From positions 1 to 44,970 of the forward strand of contig JANYLH010000085.1 of the NCBI GenBank assembly GCA_025357915.1: a stretch of 44,970 nt of DNA, in the 5' to 3' direction. Numbering within the stretch: position 1 is the first letter of the stretch; each line of letters starts with the position of its first letter. Position numbers and translations under genes: made by a program. Source of the stretch: Gammaproteobacteria bacterium (GTDB taxonomy: Bacteria; Pseudomonadota; Gammaproteobacteria; Steroidobacterales; Steroidobacteraceae). Of the stretch, positions 25,070-32,730 are shown piece after piece. The notes under the pieces are model-generated. The model was not told the origin of the DNA. It did not search any database and was given only the letters and a program-made list of their open reading frames with translations.

Positions 25070-28000
25070 ATGAATGAACGCGCCACCGAGGCCATCGTCG
25101 TCCGCGGCGCCTGCCAGAACAACCTCCGCAATCTCGACCTGGAAATCGCCCACGGCGAACTCACCGTGGTCACCGGTGTATCCGGCTCCGGCAAGTCCTC
25201 GCTGGTGTTCGACACGCTGTATGCCGAAGGGCAGCGGCGCTACGTCGAAACCTTTTCACCCTACGCCCGGCAGTTCCTCGATCGCTGCGACAAGCCGCGG
25301 GTGACCAGCATCGAGGGTATTCCGCCCGCCATCGCCATTGACCAGGTCAACCCGGTGCGCACCTCGCGCTCCACCGTCGGGACCATGACCGAGATCAACG
25401 ATCATTTGAAACTCCTCTATGCCCGCGCCGCGGTGCTGCATTGCCGACAGTGCGGCCGGCCGGTACGGCGCGACACCGTGGAGAGTATCGCCGAAAGCGT
25501 GCAGCAGCACGCGGCGGCAATGGCGGACGTGCGGCTGCTGGTGTGTTTCCCGGTCACGGTGCCGGCCAGAATGGCCGTTGCGGAGATCCGCGCCGAGCTC
25601 GAGCGCCAGGGCTACGCGCGCGTGCACCGCGAGGGCGCGCATGAGCTGGAAGTCATTCAGGACCGAGTGCGCGCCGACGCCGAACACGCAGCGCGGCTGC
25701 ATGAAGCGCTGGAAGCCGCGCTCCGCTCCGGCCATGGACGAATCGTCATACACGCGCTCGACGCATCCGGGGCAGAGAGTGGCAGCTGGCGCTATTCGAG
25801 CGATCTGCACTGCGCCGACTGCGACCTGCACTACCAGGATGCCACGCCTGCGCTGTTTTCCTTCAACTCCGCCGTTGGTGCCTGCGGGCAGTGCCGCGGC
25901 TTTGGCCGGGTGATCGGCATCGACTATGCGCTGGTGATTCCCGACGAGGGCAAGACGCTGGGTGGAGGCGCGATCCGTCCCTGGCAAACGCCCTCTTTCA
26001 AGGAGTGCCAGGACGATCTGGTGCGCCATGCAAAGCGCCGCGGCATCGCGCTCGACGTTCCCTGGCGCGAGCTGCCCGCGGCCGACCGCGCCTGGGTGAT
26101 CGACGGGGAAGGCGCCTGGACGAAGAAGACCTGGTACGGCCTGAAGCGTTTCTTCGCCTGGCTGGAGACCAAGGCCTACAAGATGCATATCCGCGTGCTG
26201 CTGTCGAAGTACCGCAGCTACACGCAGTGCACACTGTGCAACGGCGCGCGCTTGAAGCCGGACGCGCTGCTGTGGCGACTCGGCACGCACGGCGGCGCAC
26301 GCGGCGGCAACATTCATGAGCTGGTATGCATGCCGGTGAGCGACTGCCACACTTTCATGAAGACGCTGCGCCTGCCCGCGCCGCTCGATGAGGCCGCGGA
26401 ATTGGTGCTGACGGAGCTGCGTTCCCGGCTCGGATATCTTTGCGAAGTTGGCCTGGGGTACCTGACGCTCGACCGGCAGTCGCGCACGCTCTCGGGCGGC
26501 GAGGTCCAGCGCATCAATCTCACCACCGCGCTCGGCACTTCGCTCGTCAACACGCTGTTCGTGCTCGACGAGCCCTCGATCGGGCTGCACGCCCGCGATA
26601 TGGGCCGCGTCATCGCCGTCATGCACCGGCTGCGCGATGCCGGCAATACCTTGCTGGTGGTCGAGCATGATCCGCAGATCATGTACGCCGCCGACCGGCT
26701 GCTCGATCTTGGCCCCGGCGCCGGTGAACACGGCGGACAGATCGTCAGTTACGGCACGCCCGCCGAGGTCGCCGCCGACCGCAGCTCGCTCACCGGCGCG
26801 TGGCTGGCCGGGCGTAAGCGGCTGCCACCGCTCCGCCAAAGCGCAGCCGTCCGGGACGGCGCGGGGCGCTACGACGCGGCGGGTGCCATTGAACTCATCG
26901 GCGTGTCCGGCCACAACCTGAAGAACATCGACGTGCGTGTGCCGCTGCGCCAGCTGGTGTGCCTGACCGGCGTGTCGGGGTCGGGAAAATCGACGCTGAT
27001 CGAACAGGTGCTCTACCCGGCGCTGCAGAAGGCCAAAGGCAAGACCGGCGACGCGCCGCTTGAACATCGCGAATTGCGCGGCGCCGGGCTGATCGAATCG
27101 GTTGTGCTCATCGACCAGAAACCGATCGGCCGCACCACGCGCTCGAACCCGGTGAGCTATGTGGGCGCGTTCGATGAGATCCGCGCGCTGTTCGCCGCTT
27201 GCCCCGACGCGAAGCTGCGCCGCTACAGCGCCGGCACCTTCAGCTTCAACAGCGGCACCGGGCGCTGTCCCGCCTGCAGCGGCAATGGCTTCGAGCATGT
27301 CGAGATGCAATTCCTCGCTGACGTCTACCTGCGCTGCGGTGAATGCCACGGCAGCCGCTATCGCGCCGAGACGCTCCAGGTGCGCCTCGAGGGCGCCGCG
27401 GGCGCCCGCGCCGACATCGCCACGGTGCTCAACTTCACGGTGACCGAGGCGCTGCAATTCTTCGCCGCCTCACTGCGTGTGCTGGCCCGACTCCAGCCGC
27501 TCGCCGACGTCGGACTCGACTACCTGCGGCTCGGCCAGCCGGTGCCGACGCTGTCGGGAGGCGAAGCGCAGCGCCTGAAGCTCGCCGGGTATCTGGCCGA
27601 AGCGGCCACCACGCCGCGGCGCGGCGCGCGCACCCGGCTTGGAACCGCCGCGGCCGCGCCCGCGCCCGCGCCCGCGGCGGACACGGGTGCCAGCGGCAAG
27701 TTGCTGCTGTTCGACGAGCCGACGACCGGACTCCATTTCGAGGACGTCGCCAGGCTCCTGCGCGCCTTCGCGTTGCTGCTGGAGGCAGGCCACTCGCTGC
27801 TGGTCATCGAGCACAACCTGGAGGTGATCGGTGCGGCGGATTGGATCATCGATCTTGGGCCCGAAGGTGGCGCGGACGGCGGACAGATCGTCGCCTGCGG
27901 ACCGCCGGAGGCGATCATGGGCGCGCCTGCCTCGCACACGGGAGCCGCGCTGCGGGCCCAGCGGGAAAGGCTGGGCGCCGCGATCATCGCGCCGGCGACG

Positions 28001-30616
28001 GCGGGCGCGGGCGCACGGGCACAACGCACGCCCGCGGCCCGCCCGCCCCGCATCAGCGTACGGGGGGCCCGGGAGCACAACCTGCGCGACCTTGACGTCG
28101 ACGTGCCACGGGAGCAATTCACCGTCATCACGGGCGTATCGGGCTCGGGCAAGTCGACGCTGGCCTTCGACATCCTGTTCCACGAGGGCCAGCGTCGCTA
28201 TCTCGAATCGCTGAACGCGTTCGCGCGGCAGTTCGTGCAACCGGCCGCCAGGCCGGATGTCGACGCCATCACGGGGCTCCCGCCAACAGTGGCCATCGAG
28301 CAGCGTGCCAGCCGCGGTGGACTCAAGAGCACCGTAGCCACGCTCACCGAGATCTACCATTTTCTCAGGCTCCTGTACGTGCGGCTCGCGGTGCAATACT
28401 GCCCGGACTGCAACGTGGCGATCGCGCCGCAGACCGCCGAGCACATCGCCGCGTACCTGGAGCGACGGCAGCGCGGCCGGCGCGTCCAGCTGCTGGCGCC
28501 GCTGATTGCGCAGCGCAAGGGCATCTACACCGACCTGGCGCGCTGGGCCGCTGCGCGTGGCGCCACGCAATTGCGTGTCGACGGGCGGTTCGTGCCGACC
28601 GAACCCTTTCCGCGCCTCAAGCGCTTCGTCGAGCACAGCATCGAGATGCCCATCGCCGCGCTCACCATCGGCGCCCGCACGGCGGCCGGGCTGCGCGCCG
28701 CGGTGGCCGCGGCGCTCGAGGCCGGCAATGGCGTCGTGCACGTGCTGGACGAAAAAGACCGCGTCACGATTCACTCGAGCCGCCGCGCCTGCCCGGAGTG
28801 CGGCCGCGGTTTTGCCGAGCCTGAGCCACGCGCGCTGTCCTTCAATTCGCCGCAGGGCTGGTGCGTGGAATGCCACGGCACGGGCGCGGCACTCGAGGAT
28901 TTCTCCGTCGAGCAGACCGGCGAGGAAACCCAGTGGCTGGAGACGGACGGTCGCGCTGCGCCGCCCTGCCCCACCTGCCAGGGCGCGCGCCTCAATCCGG
29001 TCGCCCGGCACCTGCGTCTGGGCGGCCTCGCCATCAGCGAGCTGACGGCGCTCGACGTGGACGCGCTCGCGAAGTTCTGCACGCGGCTGCGACTGGACGC
29101 GCGCGGTACCGCCATCGCGCTCGATGCCATGGCGGAAATCCGCAGCCGGCTGCAGTTTCTCGGCCGCGTCGGCCTCGGTTACCTGGCGCTCGATCGCGCC
29201 GCGCCGACGCTCTCCGGCGGCGAAGCGCAGCGCATTCGCCTGGCCGCACAGCTCGGCTCCAACCTGCAAGGCGTCTGCTACATACTCGACGAGCCGACCA
29301 TCGGCCTGCACCCACGCGACAACGCCGTGCTGCTCAAGGCGCTCGATGCGCTCGCTGGCGCGCGCAACACGCTCATTGTCGTCGAACACGACGAAGACAC
29401 GATCCGTCATGCCGACCACATCATCGATCTCGGGCCCGGCGCCGGCGTGCGCGGCGGCCAGGTCATCGCCACGGGCACGGCCGAGGAGCTGCGCCGCAAC
29501 CCGCTCTCGGTCACCGGTCGCCTGTTGGCTGCGCCGCTCCATCACGCCCGCACCCCGCGCCGGCCGGTAACGAAAACCACCCCCGCGCTGCAGCTGTCTG
29601 GAATCACGCTGCACAACCTGCGTTCGCTCGAGGTGCGGATACCGCTCGGACGGCTGGTCGTGGTCACTGGCGTGTCCGGTTCGGGCAAATCGACCCTGGC
29701 GCGCGATGTGCTGTATGCGCGACTGCGCGCGGCACTGGACTCGCCCCGGCACGGCGCACGCCCGGCGCCGGGCGGACTGCGCGGAGCGGAATCCGTCACC
29801 CGCGTGCTCGAAGTGGACCAGACACCCATCGGCCGCACGCCGCGCTCGTGTCCCGCAACCTACGTCGGTTTCTGGGACGACATCCGCCGCATCTACGCCG
29901 GGAGCGACGAAGCGCGCATGCGCGGCTACGGCGCCAGCCGTTTTTCCTTCAACACGGCGGGCGGCCGCTGCGAGGACTGCGACGGCCAGGGCCAGCGCAC
30001 GATCGAGATGAGCTTCCTGCCGGACGTCAAGGTGCAGTGCGAGCGCTGCGGCGGTCGCCGCTTCGACGCCCAGACCCTCGAAGTGCGCTGGCGCGGCCGC
30101 TCGGTCGCCGACGTGCTGGCGATGAACGTCGAGGACGCGGCGGATTTCTTCCACGCGCACAGCCGCGTATTCCGGCCACTCGCACTCCTCCGCGACGTGG
30201 GCCTGGGGTATCTCACCCTGGGGCAACCGAGCCCGACACTGTCGGGCGGCGAGGCGCAGCGCATCAAGCTGGTGACCGAGCTGGCGCGGCTCGCGGCAGT
30301 GAAGCCCGGCCGGCGCACCGTGGCGCACACGCTCTACGTGCTCGATGAACCCACGGTCGGCCTGCACATGGCGGACGTCGAGCGGCTGACCGGCGTGCTG
30401 CACCGGCTCGTAGACGCGGGCAACTCGGTGGTCATGGTCGAGCACAATCTCGACCTGTGCGCCGAGGCCGACTGGATCATCGATATGGGCCCCGAGGCCG
30501 GCGACCGCGGCGGCCGCATCGTCGCCCAGGGCACGCCAGCGCAGATTGCCGCGCGGCACGCGCGCTCGCATACTGGTGCGGCGCTGGCGCCGTTCCTGCG
30601 TGAGCGTGCTGCGTAG
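25070..30616 (+). CDS. Tandem-fused UvrA-like excinuclease subunit with four ABC modules
   Basis: A single 1848-aa frame composed of two UvrA-like halves (about residues 1-967 and 994-1848) joined by an Ala/Arg-rich linker. UvrA recognises damaged DNA and loads UvrB in nucleotide excision repair. Each half has two ABC ATPase modules: Walker A GVSGSGKS at residues 36, 634, 1022 and 1534; signature LSGGEVQR/LSGGEAQR with Ser at 475, 829, 1382 and 1725; Walker B LDEPSIGLH, FDEPTTGLH, LDEPTIGLH and LDEPTVGLH. Zn-finger CxxC pairs occur in all modules (Cys125/Cys128, CPACSGNG...CGECHG, CPDC, CPTCQG, CEDCDGQG...CERCGG). Both halves keep a UvrB-binding-like segment. In module two about 30 Ala/Pro-rich residues are inserted between signature and Walker B. 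Normal UvrA is about 940 aa. Confidence 0.93.
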   Translation: MNERATEAIVVRGACQNNLRNLDLEIAHGELTVVTGVSGSGKSSLVFDTLYAEGQRRYVETFSPYARQFLDRCDKPRVTSIEGIPPAIAIDQVNPVRTSRSTVGTMTEINDHLKLLYARAAVLHCRQCGRPVRRDTVESIAESVQQHAAAMADVRLLVCFPVTVPARMAVAEIRAELERQGYARVHREGAHELEVIQDRVRADAEHAARLHEALEAALRSGHGRIVIHALDASGAESGSWRYSSDLHCADCDLHYQDATPALFSFNSAVGACGQCRGFGRVIGIDYALVIPDEGKTLGGGAIRPWQTPSFKECQDDLVRHAKRRGIALDVPWRELPAADRAWVIDGEGAWTKKTWYGLKRFFAWLETKAYKMHIRVLLSKYRSYTQCTLCNGARLKPDALLWRLGTHGGARGGNIHELVCMPVSDCHTFMKTLRLPAPLDEAAELVLTELRSRLGYLCEVGLGYLTLDRQSRTLSGGEVQRINLTTALGTSLVNTLFVLDEPSIGLHARDMGRVIAVMHRLRDAGNTLLVVEHDPQIMYAADRLLDLGPGAGEHGGQIVSYGTPAEVAADRSSLTGAWLAGRKRLPPLRQSAAVRDGAGRYDAAGAIELIGVSGHNLKNIDVRVPLRQLVCLTGVSGSGKSTLIEQVLYPALQKAKGKTGDAPLEHRELRGAGLIESVVLIDQKPIGRTTRSNPVSYVGAFDEIRALFAACPDAKLRRYSAGTFSFNSGTGRCPACSGNGFEHVEMQFLADVYLRCGECHGSRYRAETLQVRLEGAAGARADIATVLNFTVTEALQFFAASLRVLARLQPLADVGLDYLRLGQPVPTLSGGEAQRLKLAGYLAEAATTPRRGARTRLGTAAAAPAPAPAADTGASGKLLLFDEPTTGLHFEDVARLLRAFALLLEAGHSLLVIEHNLEVIGAADWIIDLGPEGGADGGQIVACGPPEAIMGAPASHTGAALRAQRERLGAAIIAPATAGAGARAQRTPAARPPRISVRGAREHNLRDLDVDVPREQFTVITGVSGSGKSTLAFDILFHEGQRRYLESLNAFARQFVQPAARPDVDAITGLPPTVAIEQRASRGGLKSTVATLTEIYHFLRLLYVRLAVQYCPDCNVAIAPQTAEHIAAYLERRQRGRRVQLLAPLIAQRKGIYTDLARWAAARGATQLRVDGRFVPTEPFPRLKRFVEHSIEMPIAALTIGARTAAGLRAAVAAALEAGNGVVHVLDEKDRVTIHSSRRACPECGRGFAEPEPRALSFNSPQGWCVECHGTGAALEDFSVEQTGEETQWLETDGRAAPPCPTCQGARLNPVARHLRLGGLAISELTALDVDALAKFCTRLRLDARGTAIALDAMAEIRSRLQFLGRVGLGYLALDRAAPTLSGGEAQRIRLAAQLGSNLQGVCYILDEPTIGLHPRDNAVLLKALDALAGARNTLIVVEHDEDTIRHADHIIDLGPGAGVRGGQVIATGTAEELRRNPLSVTGRLLAAPLHHARTPRRPVTKTTPALQLSGITLHNLRSLEVRIPLGRLVVVTGVSGSGKSTLARDVLYARLRAALDSPRHGARPAPGGLRGAESVTRVLEVDQTPIGRTPRSCPATYVGFWDDIRRIYAGSDEARMRGYGASRFSFNTAGGRCEDCDGQGQRTIEMSFLPDVKVQCERCGGRRFDAQTLEVRWRGRSVADVLAMNVEDAADFFHAHSRVFRPLALLRDVGLGYLTLGQPSPTLSGGEAQRIKLVTELARLAAVKPGRRTVAHTLYVLDEPTVGLHMADVERLTGVLHRLVDAGNSVVMVEHNLDLCAEADWIIDMGPEAGDRGGRIVAQGTPAQIAARHARSHTGAALAPFLRERAA

Positions 30617-30627
30617 GGAGATTGACG

Positions 30628-30930
30628 ATGGGTCACGGCCTGCTGTGCTGGAAATGTGGCGCCGATCTGGCCGCCCTCACGCTGCCGTTGTCGCGCCGCG
30701 ATGAGTGCGCGCGCTGCCGCGCTGAACTGCACGTGTGCCGCATGTGCGTCGAATACGACACACGCGTCGCCAAGCATTGCCGCGAACCGATCGCCGAGGA
30801 AGTGAGCGACAAACAGCAGGCGAATTTCTGTGATTTTTTCCGCCCGAGTCCCAATGCCTGGGTGCCACCCGACACCGCCGCCATCGACAGCGCGCGCAGC
30901 GAGCTCGAGCGCCTGTTCGGCAGGCGCTAG
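30628..30930 (+). CDS. Small Cys-rich zinc-ribbon-like protein
   Basis: A 100-aa protein starting at ATG 30628 with AGGGAG upstream, 11 nt after the tandem uvrA stop, so the two are likely cotranscribed. Cysteines are arranged as CxxC pairs: Cys7/Cys10 (CWKC), Cys27/Cys30 (CARC), Cys37/Cys40 (CRMC), with Cys51 and Cys68 (NFCDFF) beyond. Two zinc sites or a metal cluster are plausible. The motif CRMCVEYD and KHCREPIAEEVSDKQQANFCDFF is one I recall from conserved hypothetical proteins in proteobacteria, without a function. No catalytic motif is seen. Confidence 0.75.
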   Translation: MGHGLLCWKCGADLAALTLPLSRRDECARCRAELHVCRMCVEYDTRVAKHCREPIAEEVSDKQQANFCDFFRPSPNAWVPPDTAAIDSARSELERLFGRR

Positions 30931-30940
30931 AGCGCGCGAC

Positions 30941-32455
30941 CTAGTTGTTGCCGAGCCGGTCCGCGAGCCGGTTGATCAGCCGGCCGAAGCGCGAACCATT
31001 TGGCGTCGCTGACTTCCGCTCGCGCTTTGATGCGTCGTTGAGCAGTTCGCCCCGCCCGTTGTCCACCTGCAATTCGCCGGCGCCCAGGATCTCCAGCGTC
31101 TCCTCGAGCGACAGCGGACGATTGTGATTCGGCCGCTTGCTGACCGGTTTCGTACCCTGAGCGACCCGGAGCTTGGCGCGCTTGCCGGGCGTGGCACGAG
31201 CGGATACGCCGACCGCCGCCATCGCGGCGCGCACCGCCGGTGTCATCTCGTCGGTCGCAGCCTCGGGCAGCACCAGTGCCGGCCGGCTGCCGCTGGTCGC
31301 GGTGTCGGTCTGCACATCCTCGATGAATTTCAGTTCAGGTCCGGCGCTTTTGGCGGTCGAGACAGCCGGGAGCGGCTTGGCGGTCGCCGCGCCGGCGCGG
31401 GCCCGCTCGCGCACCGAGACCGGCACCACCGACACCGAGGTGAACTCGGAGCGCACGTACTGCGCCACCTGCTTGGCCGAGACCGCGTCCGTGAAGAACC
31501 CGAGCCGCAGGCCGTACCAGCGGCGGCCATCGCGGTTGCCCTCGGCACCATAGAGCGTATAGGCGCTAAAAATGGCCAACTGCGGGACTGCATTCATGTT
31601 GATGGGTTGCACCGACCACAACAGCTGCACGGCGAACAGGGCCGGCTCGACGCGCGGCGACGGCGGCGGCGCCATGACGGGCTTGCGGGCAACCACCGGG
31701 GCAGGCAGCGGAGCCGCGCGCGCTGCGACAGCGGGCTTCACCACGGGCGCGAGCGGCGCCATCCTTGCGGCAGGCGCCGGTCGTGAAGATTCGAGCAGGC
31801 GCAGAACGGCCGCGCCTTCGAGTGCCGTGACAACCGGGGCAGGCGTGAACTCCGCCGCGGGGGCGGGACGCACGTCGTCGAGGGAATCTATGGCGGCACG
31901 CACATCGCTCAGCGAGCGGGCCGCGCCGTGGATCATGGCTTCCGCCGCCGCCGGCGCCACGCGCGGCAGGTCGGGCACCAGTTCCAGCTTCAGCGTGGCT
32001 GCCACGGACGCAGCGACCTCGGGCGCCGTTGCAGCGGGCGCTGGCGCGGCCGCAGGCGCGGCCGCCGCCGTGCCGGCCGCGGTTGCCTGCGGGGCTGAGG
32101 GCTCAGAGGCTGAGGGCTCAGGCACGGCAACGCCGCGCGCCCGCAACTTGATGCCGGGCGCAACGCCGGCCCAGGCGGCGGGGTACACGTCGCGCACCAG
32201 GTCGAGGATTTTTTCAGCGTCTTCCTGGCTGTCGAAGTAACCCATATGCAGGCGGAAGCGCTCGCGCCCTTCCTCCAGCCGCCGCGATACGAAGAACGTG
32301 AAACGCTTCAGGCCGGCGTGCGTGGGATGCACCAGCCCAACCGGCGTGGTCGAGGCGCACAGGTTGATGACGAAGCGGGGTTTGGCAGCAGCAGACGGCA
32401 AATTGTTGCCGGACGTGGGCGCAAGTTTGCCGATCGAACTGCTGGCCTGCTGCAT
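30941..32455 (-). CDS. Two-module SPOR-like protein under c-di-GMP riboswitch control
   Basis: A 504-aa protein starting at ATG 32455, 8 nt after a GGGGA ribosome site; an in-frame TTG at 32497 is less likely. Two SPOR-like modules are visible: residues of about 25-110 (FTFFVSRRLEEGRERFRLHMGYFDSQEDAE in pieces) and about 270-345 (RRWYGLRLGFFTDAVSAKQVAQYV), each with the R-x-GxF then A-rich helix pattern. They are linked by long Ala/Pro-rich stretches. The C-terminal region is basic (GKRAKLRVAQG, SLEETLEILGAGELQVDN). There is no signal peptide or membrane segment, unlike typical septal SPOR proteins, so a cytoplasmic or adaptor role is possible. SPOR function is inferred from fold resemblance only. 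Confidence 0.72.
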   Translation of the reverse strand: MQQASSSIGKLAPTSGNNLPSAAAKPRFVINLCASTTPVGLVHPTHAGLKRFTFFVSRRLEEGRERFRLHMGYFDSQEDAEKILDLVRDVYPAAWAGVAPGIKLRARGVAVPEPSASEPSAPQATAAGTAAAAPAAAPAPAATAPEVAASVAATLKLELVPDLPRVAPAAAEAMIHGAARSLSDVRAAIDSLDDVRPAPAAEFTPAPVVTALEGAAVLRLLESSRPAPAARMAPLAPVVKPAVAARAAPLPAPVVARKPVMAPPPSPRVEPALFAVQLLWSVQPINMNAVPQLAIFSAYTLYGAEGNRDGRRWYGLRLGFFTDAVSAKQVAQYVRSEFTSVSVVPVSVRERARAGAATAKPLPAVSTAKSAGPELKFIEDVQTDTATSGSRPALVLPEAATDEMTPAVRAAMAAVGVSARATPGKRAKLRVAQGTKPVSKRPNHNRPLSLEETLEILGAGELQVDNGRGELLNDASKRERKSATPNGSRFGRLINRLADRLGNN

Positions 32456-32463
32456 GCAATGGT

Positions 32464-32510
32464 CCCCGTTGTGCCGCTGAATATTCCGAGCCTGCAACCG
32501 GCACGCGGGG
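32464..32510 (-). promoter_or_regulatory. Ribosome-site-masking hairpin, probable expression platform of the riboswitch
   Basis: On the minus strand CCCCGCGTGCCG (32510-32499) can pair with CGGCACAACGGGG (32476-32464) through 5+5 bp around a small internal loop, enclosing a 22-nt apical loop. The 3' arm includes the GGGG of the ribosome site of the SPOR-like gene. Formation would block translation. How the aptamer toggles it is inference. Confidence 0.5.
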
Positions 32511-32532
32511 ATGGCACGCCGGGTTTTTCCCG

Positions 32533-32610
32533 GGTGGCAACCCCGCTATCCCCTGTCAACCAGGGGGACCGGAGGCTTTGCGTCCCTGTCTTACAACAGG
32601 TATGCCTTTA
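32533..32610 (-). promoter_or_regulatory. Cyclic di-GMP-I (GEMM-I) riboswitch aptamer
   Basis: The minus strand shows the GEMM-I architecture. P1 is GGCA/TGCC. The P2 stem CCTGTT/GACAGG is closed by a GTAA (GNRA) tetraloop (32600-32585). The invariant joining sequence GGGACGCAAAGCCTCCGG follows, then P3 (CCCCTG/CAGGGG, 32566-32550), then ATAGCGGGGTTGCC. This matches the Vc2-type consensus in order and sequence. It lies 78-150 nt upstream of the SPOR-like gene's ATG, which it should control, and just downstream of a GGDEF-EAL gene on the same strand. A second small hairpin (CCGGG-AAAAA-CCCGG, 32533-32519) follows directly. The residue expected at the G20 position appears to be G, suggesting c-di-GMP rather than cGAMP selectivity, though I am not certain of the alignment. 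Confidence 0.92.
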
Positions 32611-32624
32611 CAATGAACGTGACG

Positions 32625-32653
32625 AAGTTTGGCACGGTGACGCTGAGGGTCAA
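32625..32653 (-). promoter_or_regulatory. Possible promoter for the riboswitch transcript
   Basis: TTGACC (32653-32648) is followed after 17 nt by AAACTT (32630-32625). The -10 is poor, but the predicted start near 32618 would fall about 12 nt before the aptamer P1, an appropriate geometry. The remaining gap up to 32730 holds a repeated GTGACC motif and no gene. Confidence 0.3.
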
Positions 32654-32730
32654 GCGTGGCGATGGAGAGGCAGGTCACAACTGCTGTAACCGGGTGAACC
32701 GGGTCACAGTTTTGTTAAATCCGCTTAAGT

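Noticed and set aside
27470..30571. A 1033-codon open frame opposite the tandem uvrA (and another at 25256-27457)
   Set aside because: Antisense shadow of a strongly conserved ABC protein; composition is Arg/Ala/His-rich and no start or ribosome site fits.
32585..32600. CTGT...ACAG resembling a LexA box
   Set aside because: Spacing is 6 nt rather than 8, and the sequence is the P2 stem of the c-di-GMP riboswitch.
32630..32646. TGGCACGG resembling a sigma54 promoter
   Set aside because: The required TTGC half is absent at the correct distance and the strand points away from the regulated gene.
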